NCBI GenBank assembly: GCA_029203185.1
Contig: CP119310.1
Span: 1,922,001-1,986,000 of the forward strand
DNA: 64,000 bases
Direction: 5' to 3'
DNA from: Candidatus Chryseobacterium colombiense
GTDB taxonomy: Bacteria > Bacteroidota > Bacteroidia > Flavobacteriales > Weeksellaceae
The notes beneath the pieces are model-generated. The model was not told where the DNA came from, searched no databases, and saw only the letters and a program-made list of their open reading frames with translations. Below are positions 1 through 7,498 of this stretch, one piece after another (position 1 is the first letter of the stretch; each line of letters begins with the position of its first letter). Position numbers and translations under genes: made by a program.

Positions 1-16
1 CTCTTTTAAGAGTAAC

Positions 17-53
17 AGATTCTTCACTATGCTTCGCTGCATTCAGAATGACA
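17..53 (-). repeat. REP-like dispersed intergenic repeat, copy 1
   Basis: Read on the minus strand this segment begins TGTCATTCTG and ends GAAGAATCT, with GCAGCGAAGCATAGT between. The same two ends flank a shorter spacer at 47686-47710. Sequences of the form TCATTCTG...GAAGAATCT are familiar to me as short intergenic repeats in flavobacterial genomes. Two copies in 64 kb, both outside genes, support a dispersed repeat, though no transposase is linked to either. Confidence 0.5.
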
Positions 54-73
54 ATGTGTAAACTTTTATTTAA

Positions 74-1213
74 TTAAGAAAAAGCTTTTTCCAAATCTGC
101 AATAAGGTCTTCTGCATCTTCAATTCCAACACTTAAACGAACCAGGTCATCAGTAATTCCTAATTCGGCGCGTTTTTCAGCAGGAATAGAAGCGTGAGTC
201 ATCAAAGCAGGATGATTCGCCAAAGATTCTACTCCACCAAGAGATTCTGCCAACGTGAAAACTTTTACTTTTTCTAAGAACCTGATCGCATCTTCTTTTT
301 TACCAGATTTGAAAGTGAAAGAAACCATACCTCCGAAATCTTTCATCTGAGATTTTGCCAACTCATACTGTGGGTGAGATTCCAGTCCTGGATAAATTAC
401 TTTGTCTACTGCAGGATGAGACTCTAAATATTTTGCTACCGCCATTCCGTTTTCAGAGTGTCTCTGAACTCTTAAAGCCAAGGTTTTAATTCCTCTCAAT
501 ACCAAATAAGAATCGTGAGGTCCTAAAATACCACCACTTGCAAACTGGATGAAGTGAAGCTTATCTCCCAATTCAGCATCTTTTGCGATCAAAGCTCCTG
601 CAATAACATCAGAATGACCACCTAAATATTTGGTTGCAGAGTGCATTACGATGTCTGCTCCCAAATCAATCGGTCTCTGAAGATAGGGTGTTGCAAATGT
701 GTTATCCACTGCAACCAAAATATCTTTTCCTTTTGCAACCTCAACAACCGCTTTAATATCTACCAACTTCATTAATGGATTTGTCGGAGTTTCAACCCAG
801 ATCAATTTCGTTTTATCGGTAATAACATCAGCAATTTTTGAGGCATCATCAAAATTCACGAACGTAAATTTCAACTGGTATTTTTCAAAAAGTCTGGTGA
901 ACATTCTGTAGGTTCCTCCGTATAAATCATCTACTGCAATTACCTCATCACCTGGATTTAATAATTTTAAAACACAGTCGATGGCAGCTAAACCTGAACC
1001 AAAAGCCAATCCTCTTGCTCCATTTTCAATGCTTGCCAAAGAGTCTTCCAAAGCCTGTCTTGTAGGATTTGCAGCTCTTGAATATTCATACCCGGAGTGT
1101 ACTCCCGGACTTTTTTGTGCGAATGTAGACGTTAAAAATACAGGAACATTTACAGAACCTGTAGCAGATTCGTGGTGTTGTCCTCCGTGTATAACTTTTG
1201 TATTAAAATTCAT
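74..1213 (-). CDS. metB: Cystathionine gamma-synthase / trans-sulfuration PLP enzyme
   Basis: A cytoplasmic PLP enzyme of the Cys/Met metabolism family (379 aa, normal length). It should act in methionine/cysteine interconversion, using cystathionine or O-acyl-homoserine. The PLP-binding lysine is K195 in SATKYLGGHSD. The phosphate-contacting YSR motif is at residues 44-46, and ETPTNP at 141-146 is typical of the family. The start MNFNTKVIHGG is the usual start of flavobacterial members. Sequence alone does not separate cystathionine gamma-synthase from gamma-lyase, so the symbol is provisional. The gene points the same way as gldC but is separated from it by about 120 bp. Confidence 0.85.
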   Translation of the reverse strand: MNFNTKVIHGGQHHESATGSVNVPVFLTSTFAQKSPGVHSGYEYSRAANPTRQALEDSLASIENGARGLAFGSGLAAIDCVLKLLNPGDEVIAVDDLYGGTYRMFTRLFEKYQLKFTFVNFDDASKIADVITDKTKLIWVETPTNPLMKLVDIKAVVEVAKGKDILVAVDNTFATPYLQRPIDLGADIVMHSATKYLGGHSDVIAGALIAKDAELGDKLHFIQFASGGILGPHDSYLVLRGIKTLALRVQRHSENGMAVAKYLESHPAVDKVIYPGLESHPQYELAKSQMKDFGGMVSFTFKSGKKEDAIRFLEKVKVFTLAESLGGVESLANHPALMTHASIPAEKRAELGITDDLVRLSVGIEDAEDLIADLEKAFS

Positions 1214-1335
1214 AATATTTTGCTTTTTAGCTTATTGATTTTGGCATTTAGCTTTACAACTAACCTGCCAAAATTCTATTATTATTTGCTGAACACCTTT
1301 AACAAAAAGCCAATTGCCAATTGCTAAAAGCCTTT
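1214..1335. other. Intergenic spacer with imperfect inverted repeat
   Basis: The spacer upstream of the trans-sulfuration gene contains GCCAATTGCCAATTGC near 1309-1324 and, at 1221-1257, a partly complementary stretch (TTTTAGCTTATTG, then GGCATTTAGC). Together they could fold into an imperfect AT-rich hairpin. It may be a decayed intergenic repeat or act as a terminator for gldC. There is no open reading frame. Confidence 0.3.
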
Positions 1336-1662
1336 TTACATTTTAATTGCAGACTTGATTGCAAATTCTTCTGCCATCTCCTCAATCCATTGTGCCACAT
1401 CTTCTTCTCCCGTAGCTCTTTGATAAGTGTTTCCAAGAGAAACTAAGACCTGATGAATAAACATTTTCATTTGATCCACAGGCATTTCTTTTGTCCACAG
1501 ATCAATTCTTAATGCTTCCATTGCTTTCTCGTCCCAAACGGAAATCATGGTTGCTTTGGTTTCCTCTTTTTCGATTCCTCCGTCCTGCGCATTCCAGGTA
1601 ATGGTTTCGGGAATATGGTTTTCATCCAATTCTACATCTATCGTAATCTGAGTCTTTCTCAT
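1336..1662 (-). CDS. gldC: Gliding motility protein GldC
   Basis: A 108-residue soluble protein that matches GldC of gliding flavobacteria in length, in its N-terminal pattern (MRKTQITIDVELDENHIPE) and in its conserved centre (WDEKAMEALRIDLWTKEMPV). GldC is associated with the gliding/T9SS machinery; loss lowers motility without abolishing it, and its biochemical role is unknown. It lies 27 bp downstream of gldB on the same strand, the usual gldB-gldC pairing. The four T9SS-sorted proteins elsewhere in the window fit a functional gliding/T9SS background. Confidence 0.92.
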   Translation of the reverse strand: MRKTQITIDVELDENHIPETITWNAQDGGIEKEETKATMISVWDEKAMEALRIDLWTKEMPVDQMKMFIHQVLVSLGNTYQRATGEEDVAQWIEEMAEEFAIKSAIKM

Positions 1663-1689
1663 TCTTTCTATTTTTCTAATTCTTTTTAG

Positions 1690-2667
1690 TTAATTTTTAG
1701 GTTTATATCCTGATTGATTGAAAATGGTTTGTGCATCCATTTTTAAGAAATCCAATAATTTAGTTTCCGGATTTTGTTTTAAATAAGATTTACAAATCTG
1801 CCATCCGGTAAAAATACCAATCTGGGGAGAAGATTCGTTATCTATTTCAGTATAAAATTTTGAGAATGGTCCGGAAGAAATAAAACGCTCTACCAATCTA
1901 GGATCATCACTGAACACTAAATTACTCTCTACAAAATAATTCCAGATATTGGCTTCGTTGGTAACTGCCCAGTCATATTGTTTTTGGGTGTAATTCATTT
2001 TAAGATAATCCGGAAAATCAGGTAAGAAGGCATCCTGAAGTGTCATAATTTTCCCATTCAGAATCAGCTGATCTACAAATTTCTGTCCCGTTGAAGCTGT
2101 CACAATATTTTCCGCAAAAATCTGCGAAACTTTAGGCACAATATTAGCCGGGTTCATCGACTTTTGGAAATACAGCTCCAATCCTTTATAATTAGGATTC
2201 CCATCTCCCATAAATCCTGTAATATCTATGAATAAAAAACCGCTTTTTTCATCATAAATAATCGGATCCTGAATCATTTGCAATGCAGACGAAAATAAGT
2301 ATACTTTCGGACTCTTAAATTTCGGAAAATAGTATTTTATGTGTGAAAATAATTCCTGAAGTTCAGTCTGAAGCTTGTTCACATCTATTTTATGTATCGC
2401 TTCATTATAAATTTTAATTTCATTGGCATCTGTTCTTCTTTTCGAAAAATCTTCATCAGACACCGTTCCCTGAAACCAGGGAAACTGAGTTTTAAACTGC
2501 TCCAGAGGAACATTTTTATCATAAAACATTTTAGAAATATCCACTACCTGCACTTTTTCTGCCGGTTTTTCAATTTCTACTTTCCATTGTGATTCCTGCT
2601 CTTTTTTACATGACTGTAAGCTTAAAACTAAAATGGAAGAAAGTATAGCAATTCGGAAAATCTTCAT
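1690..2667 (-). CDS. gldB: Gliding motility lipoprotein GldB
   Basis: A lipoprotein of about 325 aa needed for gliding in flavobacteria. I chose the start at 2667 (MKIFRIAILSS) because a short positively charged end, a hydrophobic stretch and the lipobox LQSC follow at once; the longer reading from 2691 adds eight residues ahead of the signal peptide. The mature protein begins CKKEQESQ. The tail has the GldB-type GWQICKSYLK segment. It is upstream of gldC in the same direction and divergent from nadE, an arrangement common in this group. Confidence 0.92.
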   Translation of the reverse strand: MKIFRIAILSSILVLSLQSCKKEQESQWKVEIEKPAEKVQVVDISKMFYDKNVPLEQFKTQFPWFQGTVSDEDFSKRRTDANEIKIYNEAIHKIDVNKLQTELQELFSHIKYYFPKFKSPKVYLFSSALQMIQDPIIYDEKSGFLFIDITGFMGDGNPNYKGLELYFQKSMNPANIVPKVSQIFAENIVTASTGQKFVDQLILNGKIMTLQDAFLPDFPDYLKMNYTQKQYDWAVTNEANIWNYFVESNLVFSDDPRLVERFISSGPFSKFYTEIDNESSPQIGIFTGWQICKSYLKQNPETKLLDFLKMDAQTIFNQSGYKPKN

Positions 2668-2862
2668 TATTTTTACATCGTTTTTAAACACACAAAAATA
2701 AGGAATATAATCGGAAAATATTCAATTGTGAGGTCGATAAGTTGTCGGATATTAAGTCTAGAAATTGTTTTTTGAAGCAATAAATATCAATACAACTTTC
2801 TGTTTTTACAGCCTGCTTACAATTCAATAATTTAAACGATGTAATGTTTTAATAATAAAAAT

Positions 2863-3657
2863 ATGCAGACACAAAAAGTAATAGATCATATCGTAAACTG
2901 GCTAAAAGATTATGCCACCAAAGCAAATGTAAAAGGATATGTAATTGGAGTTTCCGGTGGTGTAGATTCCGGTGTGGTTTCTACCTTATGTGCCATGACC
3001 GGACTTGAAGTTTTGCTTTTGGAAATGCCGATCAGACAAAAGGAAGATCAGGTAAACCGGGCTCAGGATCATATTGAAGATCTGAAGAAAAGATTTCCGA
3101 ATGTACAGGGAAAGAGAATCGACCTGACTCCCGTTTTTGAAACTTTTGAAAAAAGTGTGGAAGATCATGTTGAGGGAAGATGGAGCAACAATTTATCTTT
3201 GGCCAATACAAGATCGCGTTTCAGAATGGTAACTTTATATTACTTCGGACAGCTTCACGGACTTTTGGTTTGCGGAACAGGAAATAAAGTAGAAGATTTC
3301 GGAATCGGATTTTATACAAAATATGGAGACGGCGGTGTAGATGTTTCTCCGATTGCTGATCTTTACAAAACTGAGGTTTATCAATTGGCAAAAGATCTGA
3401 GCCTTATCGAAAGTATTCAGAATGCAATTCCAACTGACGGACTTTGGGATGCGGAAAGAACGGATGAAGATCAAATCGGGGCCACTTATCCTGAACTGGA
3501 AAAAATTCAGAAAGAATATGACACTAAAACAGTTGAAGATTATGAAGGCCGTGATAAGGAAGTCTTTATGATTTTTGACAGAATGCATAAAGCCGCAAAA
3601 CATAAAATGGTTCCTATTCCTATCTGTGATATTCCGGAAGAGTGGAGAGAAAATTAA
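2863..3657 (+). CDS. nadE: NH3-dependent NAD+ synthetase
   Basis: Catalyses the last step of NAD+ synthesis: deamido-NAD+ plus ammonia and ATP gives NAD+. At 264 aa it has only the synthetase domain and no N-terminal glutaminase domain, so it should be ammonia-dependent. The ATP pyrophosphatase P-loop is SGGVDSG at residues 31-37. CGTGNKVEDFGIGFYTKYGDGG is the conserved substrate-binding stretch, and SPIADLYKTEV follows. It is divergent from gldB. The barnase-like gene starts only 27 bp after its stop with no terminator visible, so the three downstream genes may be co-transcribed. Confidence 0.93.
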   Translation: MQTQKVIDHIVNWLKDYATKANVKGYVIGVSGGVDSGVVSTLCAMTGLEVLLLEMPIRQKEDQVNRAQDHIEDLKKRFPNVQGKRIDLTPVFETFEKSVEDHVEGRWSNNLSLANTRSRFRMVTLYYFGQLHGLLVCGTGNKVEDFGIGFYTKYGDGGVDVSPIADLYKTEVYQLAKDLSLIESIQNAIPTDGLWDAERTDEDQIGATYPELEKIQKEYDTKTVEDYEGRDKEVFMIFDRMHKAAKHKMVPIPICDIPEEWREN

Positions 3658-3684
3658 TAGATAAACCTTATTAAACTTACGCTC

Positions 3685-4188
3685 ATGAATGCTAAAACAA
3701 GACCTCTGTTTTTCATCTGTTTAGGACTTCTTTTCGGAATGTCTGTAATGTATGTCTATAATCATTTTATTAAGGATAAGAATTCTCTTCAGCAGGAAAA
3801 AACGATAAATAATCATAATGATTTTCAGGCAAAGGAGGGAAATACAGTAGAAAACAGTAGTGAAATTTATTCTATCACAGAGGAAGCAAAAGTTATTTCT
3901 TATGTAAAACAAAATCACAAGCTTCCTGATTATTATATCACAAAAAATGAAGCCAGAAAACAAGGTTGGAATCCTTCAAAAGGAAACCTTTGCGATGTTT
4001 TGCCGGGCAGAGCAATCGGTGGAGACAAATTTAATAACCGGGAAGGAACTTTACCACAGGGAGAAAAATACTTTGAAGCTGATGTGAATTACCACTGCGG
4101 AAGCAGAAAGGCAGACCGTATCATTTTCACAAAAAACGGAGATGTTTATTTGACGAAAAACCATTATAAGAGCTTTGAAAAGCAGTAG
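3685..4188 (+). CDS. Exported barnase-type guanyl-preferring ribonuclease
   Basis: A 167-aa protein. Residues 7-27 are a hydrophobic signal peptide or signal anchor, followed by a polar linker. Residues 68-167 are a barnase-like domain, aligning through LPDYYITKNEA, GNLCDVLPGRAIGGDKF and NREG. All four barnase catalytic residues (E73, R83, R87, H102) are present as E131, R141, R145 and H160 with identical spacing (10, 4, 15). C103 and C138 fall at barnase positions 43 and 80, a pair that could form a disulfide in the periplasm. The barstar-like gene follows after 21 bp. It is probably a secreted or periplasmic RNase, used as a toxin or for RNA scavenging; which one cannot be read from sequence. 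Confidence 0.9.
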   Translation: MNAKTRPLFFICLGLLFGMSVMYVYNHFIKDKNSLQQEKTINNHNDFQAKEGNTVENSSEIYSITEEAKVISYVKQNHKLPDYYITKNEARKQGWNPSKGNLCDVLPGRAIGGDKFNNREGTLPQGEKYFEADVNYHCGSRKADRIIFTKNGDVYLTKNHYKSFEKQ

Positions 4189-4209
4189 TAAAAATTAAAG
4201 AAAATAAAT

Positions 4210-4521
4210 ATGAAAACAATATATATAGATTTTACAGACATAGGAGATTATGAAGACTTCTATGCTCAATTAAAAGAAAAACTACCTCTTCCTGAGTATT
4301 TTGGAGAAAATCTGGATGCGTTGTCTGATATCATTACCGGAGAGCTGGAAATGCCCCTCCATTTAGAGTTTGTAAATATGAGCATTGACCAGCTGGAAAT
4401 TTTCGAAGACTTACTAACCACATTGGAAGATATCGAAGATGAGATGGAAGATTTCACTTTCACTTATTATCTTGAGCAGTACGAAGACGATGAAGAAGAA
4501 ATCAACGAAGAGGAAATATAA
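4210..4521 (+). CDS. Barstar-family ribonuclease inhibitor
   Basis: A 103-aa cytoplasmic protein aligning with barstar through LPEYFGENLDALSDIITG (barstar LPEYYGENLDALWDCLTG). The two acidic contact residues D35 and D39 of barstar are kept in NLDALSD, while Trp38 is Ser. It should neutralise the RNase encoded immediately upstream until that enzyme is exported. The C-terminal tail is strikingly acidic (about 12 Asp/Glu in the last 16 residues) and extends beyond the classical 89-aa barstar. The pair order RNase then inhibitor, with a 21-bp gap, suggests translation from one transcript. Confidence 0.9.
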   Translation: MKTIYIDFTDIGDYEDFYAQLKEKLPLPEYFGENLDALSDIITGELEMPLHLEFVNMSIDQLEIFEDLLTTLEDIEDEMEDFTFTYYLEQYEDDEEEINEEEI

Positions 4522-4530
4522 TATAACAAA

Positions 4531-4552
4531 ACTCGCAGATTGCTCTGCGAGT
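4531..4552 (+). terminator. Hairpin after the barstar-like gene
   Basis: The 8-bp perfect stem ACTCGCAG/CTGCGAGT has a 6-nt loop and is followed by TGTTT. It starts 10 bp after the stop codon. The T-run is short, so termination may be incomplete. Confidence 0.65.
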
Positions 4553-4591
4553 TGTTTGGTCTAGGACATGAAGTTAATCTGTCTAATTTAA

Positions 4592-5905
4592 CTATTGCTT
4601 TATGAATTTATAACTCTGTTGTTTTCCCCCCTCAACAGAATATCGCAATAGGTAATCTCCACTTAATAAAGACGATACGTCAACCTGGTTATCTACCGAA
4701 TTGAATGTTTTCACTTTTTGCCCGACCATATTATAAATTTCAGCTTTATCAATTTTTTTATTTCCTTTAAAATAAAGGATACTGGTTACCGGATTTGGAT
4801 AAACTCCTACTTCATTGTTATCTTTTACATGATCTTTCACTGATAAATACTGTGTAAGATCTAAATAGAAACCTACAATCTGTCCGGATGCATTTAATCC
4901 TGTTCCTGCAATCTTTTTCCCGTCCTGAGAAATCGCCAAAGGCAATCCCATTGTCACCCCATTTGTTGCAATTCCTAATGATGTTGCATAATCATTTAAA
5001 TTAATACGCCCGTTTGCCGCCGTCCAAATAAAGCCTTCTCCAGACATTGGAGGTGCTGAAAACGCCCTGAAATACCCTACTACAGTTGTTCCATTGGCAG
5101 ATATTCCTGTGGCACCACCCCTGAAGAAGACCGAGGAATTTGGATGTGTTATATATGTTACTCCCGATGTTGTATTCCAAACATAAGGATTAGGCAATGC
5201 CGAACCTATGACTGTATTTCCATCCGCAGAAACTGCTCCGGCTTCCCCCAGATTATTTCCGCTACCATCTGTAATAAAACTTTCTACTCCATTTACCCAT
5301 CTTGCCCCGCTTCTCGTTCCTGTGGGCTCATCCTGCCAACCAACAATGACAGTTCCATCAGTGTTCACCGCATTCGCTCTTGAGCTTCTTCCTGAAACTA
5401 TACTTCCCAGATCTACCACTCCATTTGTTGCATCCCATTTCACAGCATGTGCTGTAGCCGCAGTAAGCCATCCTAAACCGACAATGGTTGTTCCATTCAA
5501 ACTCATTCCCCAGGTAGAACTCACCGATCCGTCCCAACCTGTAGGAACCAATCCTCCTCTGTTTACCCATGTAGAAGTAGTTACATCATAGGTTGCTATT
5601 TCATTAAAACCTGTCGCAGCATTCGTCATTGAAGATGCAATTTTGGTCCCGTCATTAGAAACGACCGTTCTACCTGCAGCAGGATAACCGTTTGTAAGTG
5701 ATCCTATCTGCACAAGTCCGCCTGCAGCGGTCCATTTATAAATTGCTCCCGCACTTGTATGCATACTCACCACTCCATTATCAGAAACTGCACCTACTGT
5801 GTAATTTCCAAGTCCCATTACGGTAAGCTGAGCTTTTATCATTCCAAAGTTCAGCAAACAATAACCCGCCAATACTTTAATTGAAAGATTGTAAATTTTT
5901 TTCAT
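4592..5905 (-). CDS. T9SS-secreted HAF-repeat-like protein
   Basis: A secreted protein of about 437 aa. I start it at 5905 (MKKIYNLS) because a signal peptide ending in KAQ follows; the longer frame adds 12 residues. The body is built of repeats resembling the HAF/beta-propeller type, with recurring units such as VSADGNTVIGSA, ISANGTTVVGYF and NTDGTVIVGW, suggesting a propeller fold of unknown ligand. The end is a type A T9SS sorting domain (YPNPVTSILYFKGN through SYKFIKQ) that directs outer-membrane secretion and anchoring. Its sorting domain and upstream DNA closely match those of the gene at 6175-7275, but the middles are unrelated. Confidence 0.8.
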   Translation of the reverse strand: MKKIYNLSIKVLAGYCLLNFGMIKAQLTVMGLGNYTVGAVSDNGVVSMHTSAGAIYKWTAAGGLVQIGSLTNGYPAAGRTVVSNDGTKIASSMTNAATGFNEIATYDVTTSTWVNRGGLVPTGWDGSVSSTWGMSLNGTTIVGLGWLTAATAHAVKWDATNGVVDLGSIVSGRSSRANAVNTDGTVIVGWQDEPTGTRSGARWVNGVESFITDGSGNNLGEAGAVSADGNTVIGSALPNPYVWNTTSGVTYITHPNSSVFFRGGATGISANGTTVVGYFRAFSAPPMSGEGFIWTAANGRINLNDYATSLGIATNGVTMGLPLAISQDGKKIAGTGLNASGQIVGFYLDLTQYLSVKDHVKDNNEVGVYPNPVTSILYFKGNKKIDKAEIYNMVGQKVKTFNSVDNQVDVSSLLSGDYLLRYSVEGGKQQSYKFIKQ

Positions 5906-5938
5906 GCTTTTTATATTTAATATTTGAATTGGTGAGAG

Positions 5939-6045
5939 CAATATTAATATTATATTTACCCAATTAAAAGAAATTGTCTTTTACAATTCGTGAAATTCAA
6001 AAGAGACAAAACAATAAAGCACTAATAATCAACAATATAAATTTA
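5939..6045 (-). promoter_or_regulatory. Upstream block shared by two T9SS genes, copy A
   Basis: This 107-bp stretch ahead of the 4592-5905 gene aligns without gaps to 7322-7428, ahead of the other T9SS gene. The first 20 bp are identical and a central run of 29 bp (5974-6002) is identical; it includes TTTTACAATTCGTGAAATTC. Conservation of noncoding DNA at the same place upstream of two genes points to a shared promoter or regulator site, or to recent duplication. I could not assign a -33/-7 promoter in it with confidence. Confidence 0.6.
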
Positions 6046-6174
6046 AGACATTTTGAACTTATTTTCAAAATGATTATTTATAAAGACACAAAACAATTTT
6101 TATTTCTTTTAAAAACAAAGAGAAATTTACAAACCTAAATCATTAGGATACTCAGTAGAACCTGTTTAATTCTA

Positions 6175-7275
6175 TTATTTTTTTATGAATTTATAATTCT
6201 GTAGTTTACCCCCTTTTACAGAATATTGCAGAATATAATCTCCACTTAACAAAGATGATACATTAATCTGATGATCCATAGGGTTAAAGGATTTCACTTT
6301 TTGGCCAACCATATTATAAATTTCAGCTTTCTCAATTTTTTCATTTCCCTTAAAATAAAGTATGTTCGTTACCGGATTCGGATAAAAACCAAGATCATTA
6401 TTACTAGACGCTTCACTTGTTGATAAACAGCCTGAAGAATTTACCGTAACTGCTAAACGAGCACTGCTCTCGCAAGCTCCCACAACCTGAGCAGCATAAT
6501 ACGTTGTACCGTTCACCAACAGCGTTGTGCTAGGAAGTAAATTTCCGCCCGTGGCAGCACTATACCATTTTATACCAGAACCTCCAACGATAAGATCTGC
6601 CAGAGTCTGTGATGAACAAAAGTTCTGAACAGAATTCCCTGTAGGCGCAAGAGTGCTTCCGTCACATATCTGAAAAATTACATGATCTAAAAAAGCAAAA
6701 TTTCCAGCCTGATTTATATTATTTTTTACTCCTTTAAAATTTACCCTGTTTGTCCCGGCTGGTAAAAGTATGTTTTTGGTAACCCATTGACTGGCCGTTG
6801 GAGTGAAAAAAGATGGAATTGTTCCTCCCGTGTTTAATTCCCCAGTTTGCCCTATTTCATAATTATGAGCCAGCGTAAAAGTTTGCCCTCCATCGGTTGA
6901 ATATTCTAATAAAATATGATCATCTGCAAAAACCGTCTGAAGAGCCACAGGCATAGTATATCGGTTTGCGGCTGCGAATTGAAATGAAACTCCAACCTGC
7001 CCATTCGTAGGGTTATTTAAAATCGGAGATTTAACATTATAGGTAGAAAGTCCTGAACTGTTATAAAAGTTATACATTAAACTTCCGCCAGTTCCTCCAT
7101 TCGGAGAATCTACGGATGTGTTTTCAACAACAATTACCGCAGCATTGGAATAATCCCATTGAGATTGCGTCGTAGTGCCTCCAAAGTTTTCAGTATATGG
7201 GAGACTCACCTGTGCTCCAATGAACATCGGAAAGAATGCGAGTAACTTCAAAAAAAGAAAATAATTTTTCTTCAT
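6175..7275 (-). CDS. T9SS-secreted protein with Ig-like domain
   Basis: A 366-aa protein with a signal peptide (MKKNYFLFLKLLAF...IGAQ). Residues about 25-205 resemble a jelly-roll or MAM-like adhesion module (LPYTENFGG, then VNFKGVKNN and FLDHVIFQICDG). Next comes an Ig-like segment typical of T9SS surface proteins (SSQTLADLIVGG, GIKWYSAATGG, GTTYYAAQ). It ends in a type A sorting domain (FYPNPVTNILYFKGN to YKFIKK). It is probably a surface or adhesion protein, with no catalytic residues recognised. It is divergent from the TPR-AraC regulator at 7499. Confidence 0.75.
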   Translation of the reverse strand: MKKNYFLFLKLLAFFPMFIGAQVSLPYTENFGGTTTQSQWDYSNAAVIVVENTSVDSPNGGTGGSLMYNFYNSSGLSTYNVKSPILNNPTNGQVGVSFQFAAANRYTMPVALQTVFADDHILLEYSTDGGQTFTLAHNYEIGQTGELNTGGTIPSFFTPTASQWVTKNILLPAGTNRVNFKGVKNNINQAGNFAFLDHVIFQICDGSTLAPTGNSVQNFCSSQTLADLIVGGSGIKWYSAATGGNLLPSTTLLVNGTTYYAAQVVGACESSARLAVTVNSSGCLSTSEASSNNDLGFYPNPVTNILYFKGNEKIEKAEIYNMVGQKVKSFNPMDHQINVSSLLSGDYILQYSVKGGKLQNYKFIKK

Positions 7276-7321
7276 AATATGTATTAAATTAAGATTTTTA
7301 ATATATTTTAAATTGATGAAA

Positions 7322-7428
7322 CAATATTAATATTATATTTATCCGTTTAAAAGATGTTGTCTTTTACAATTCGTGAAATTCAAAAAAATCAAAATCTCAA
7401 CAACTTAATAATCAACAAAATAAATTTT
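7322..7428 (-). promoter_or_regulatory. Upstream block shared by two T9SS genes, copy B
   Basis: Gapless partner of 5939-6045, lying between the second T9SS gene and the divergent TPR-AraC regulator. The longest identical run is 7357-7385. Because it sits in the intergenic region of a regulator gene, it is a reasonable candidate operator for that regulator; this is inference. Confidence 0.55.
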
Positions 7429-7498
7429 AACTCTATTGAAGATAGTTTCAGGAAAGATTGTTTATAGCAGTATAAAAAATAGTTTACTTGCCTTAAAA

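Noticed and set aside
699..1238. Plus-strand open frames opposite the trans-sulfuration gene
   Set aside because: They lie wholly within a well-supported gene on the other strand and have no recognisable protein features.
4266..4463. Minus-strand frame opposite the barstar-like gene
   Set aside because: It is a low-complexity serine-rich frame caused by the Asp/Glu codons of the real gene.
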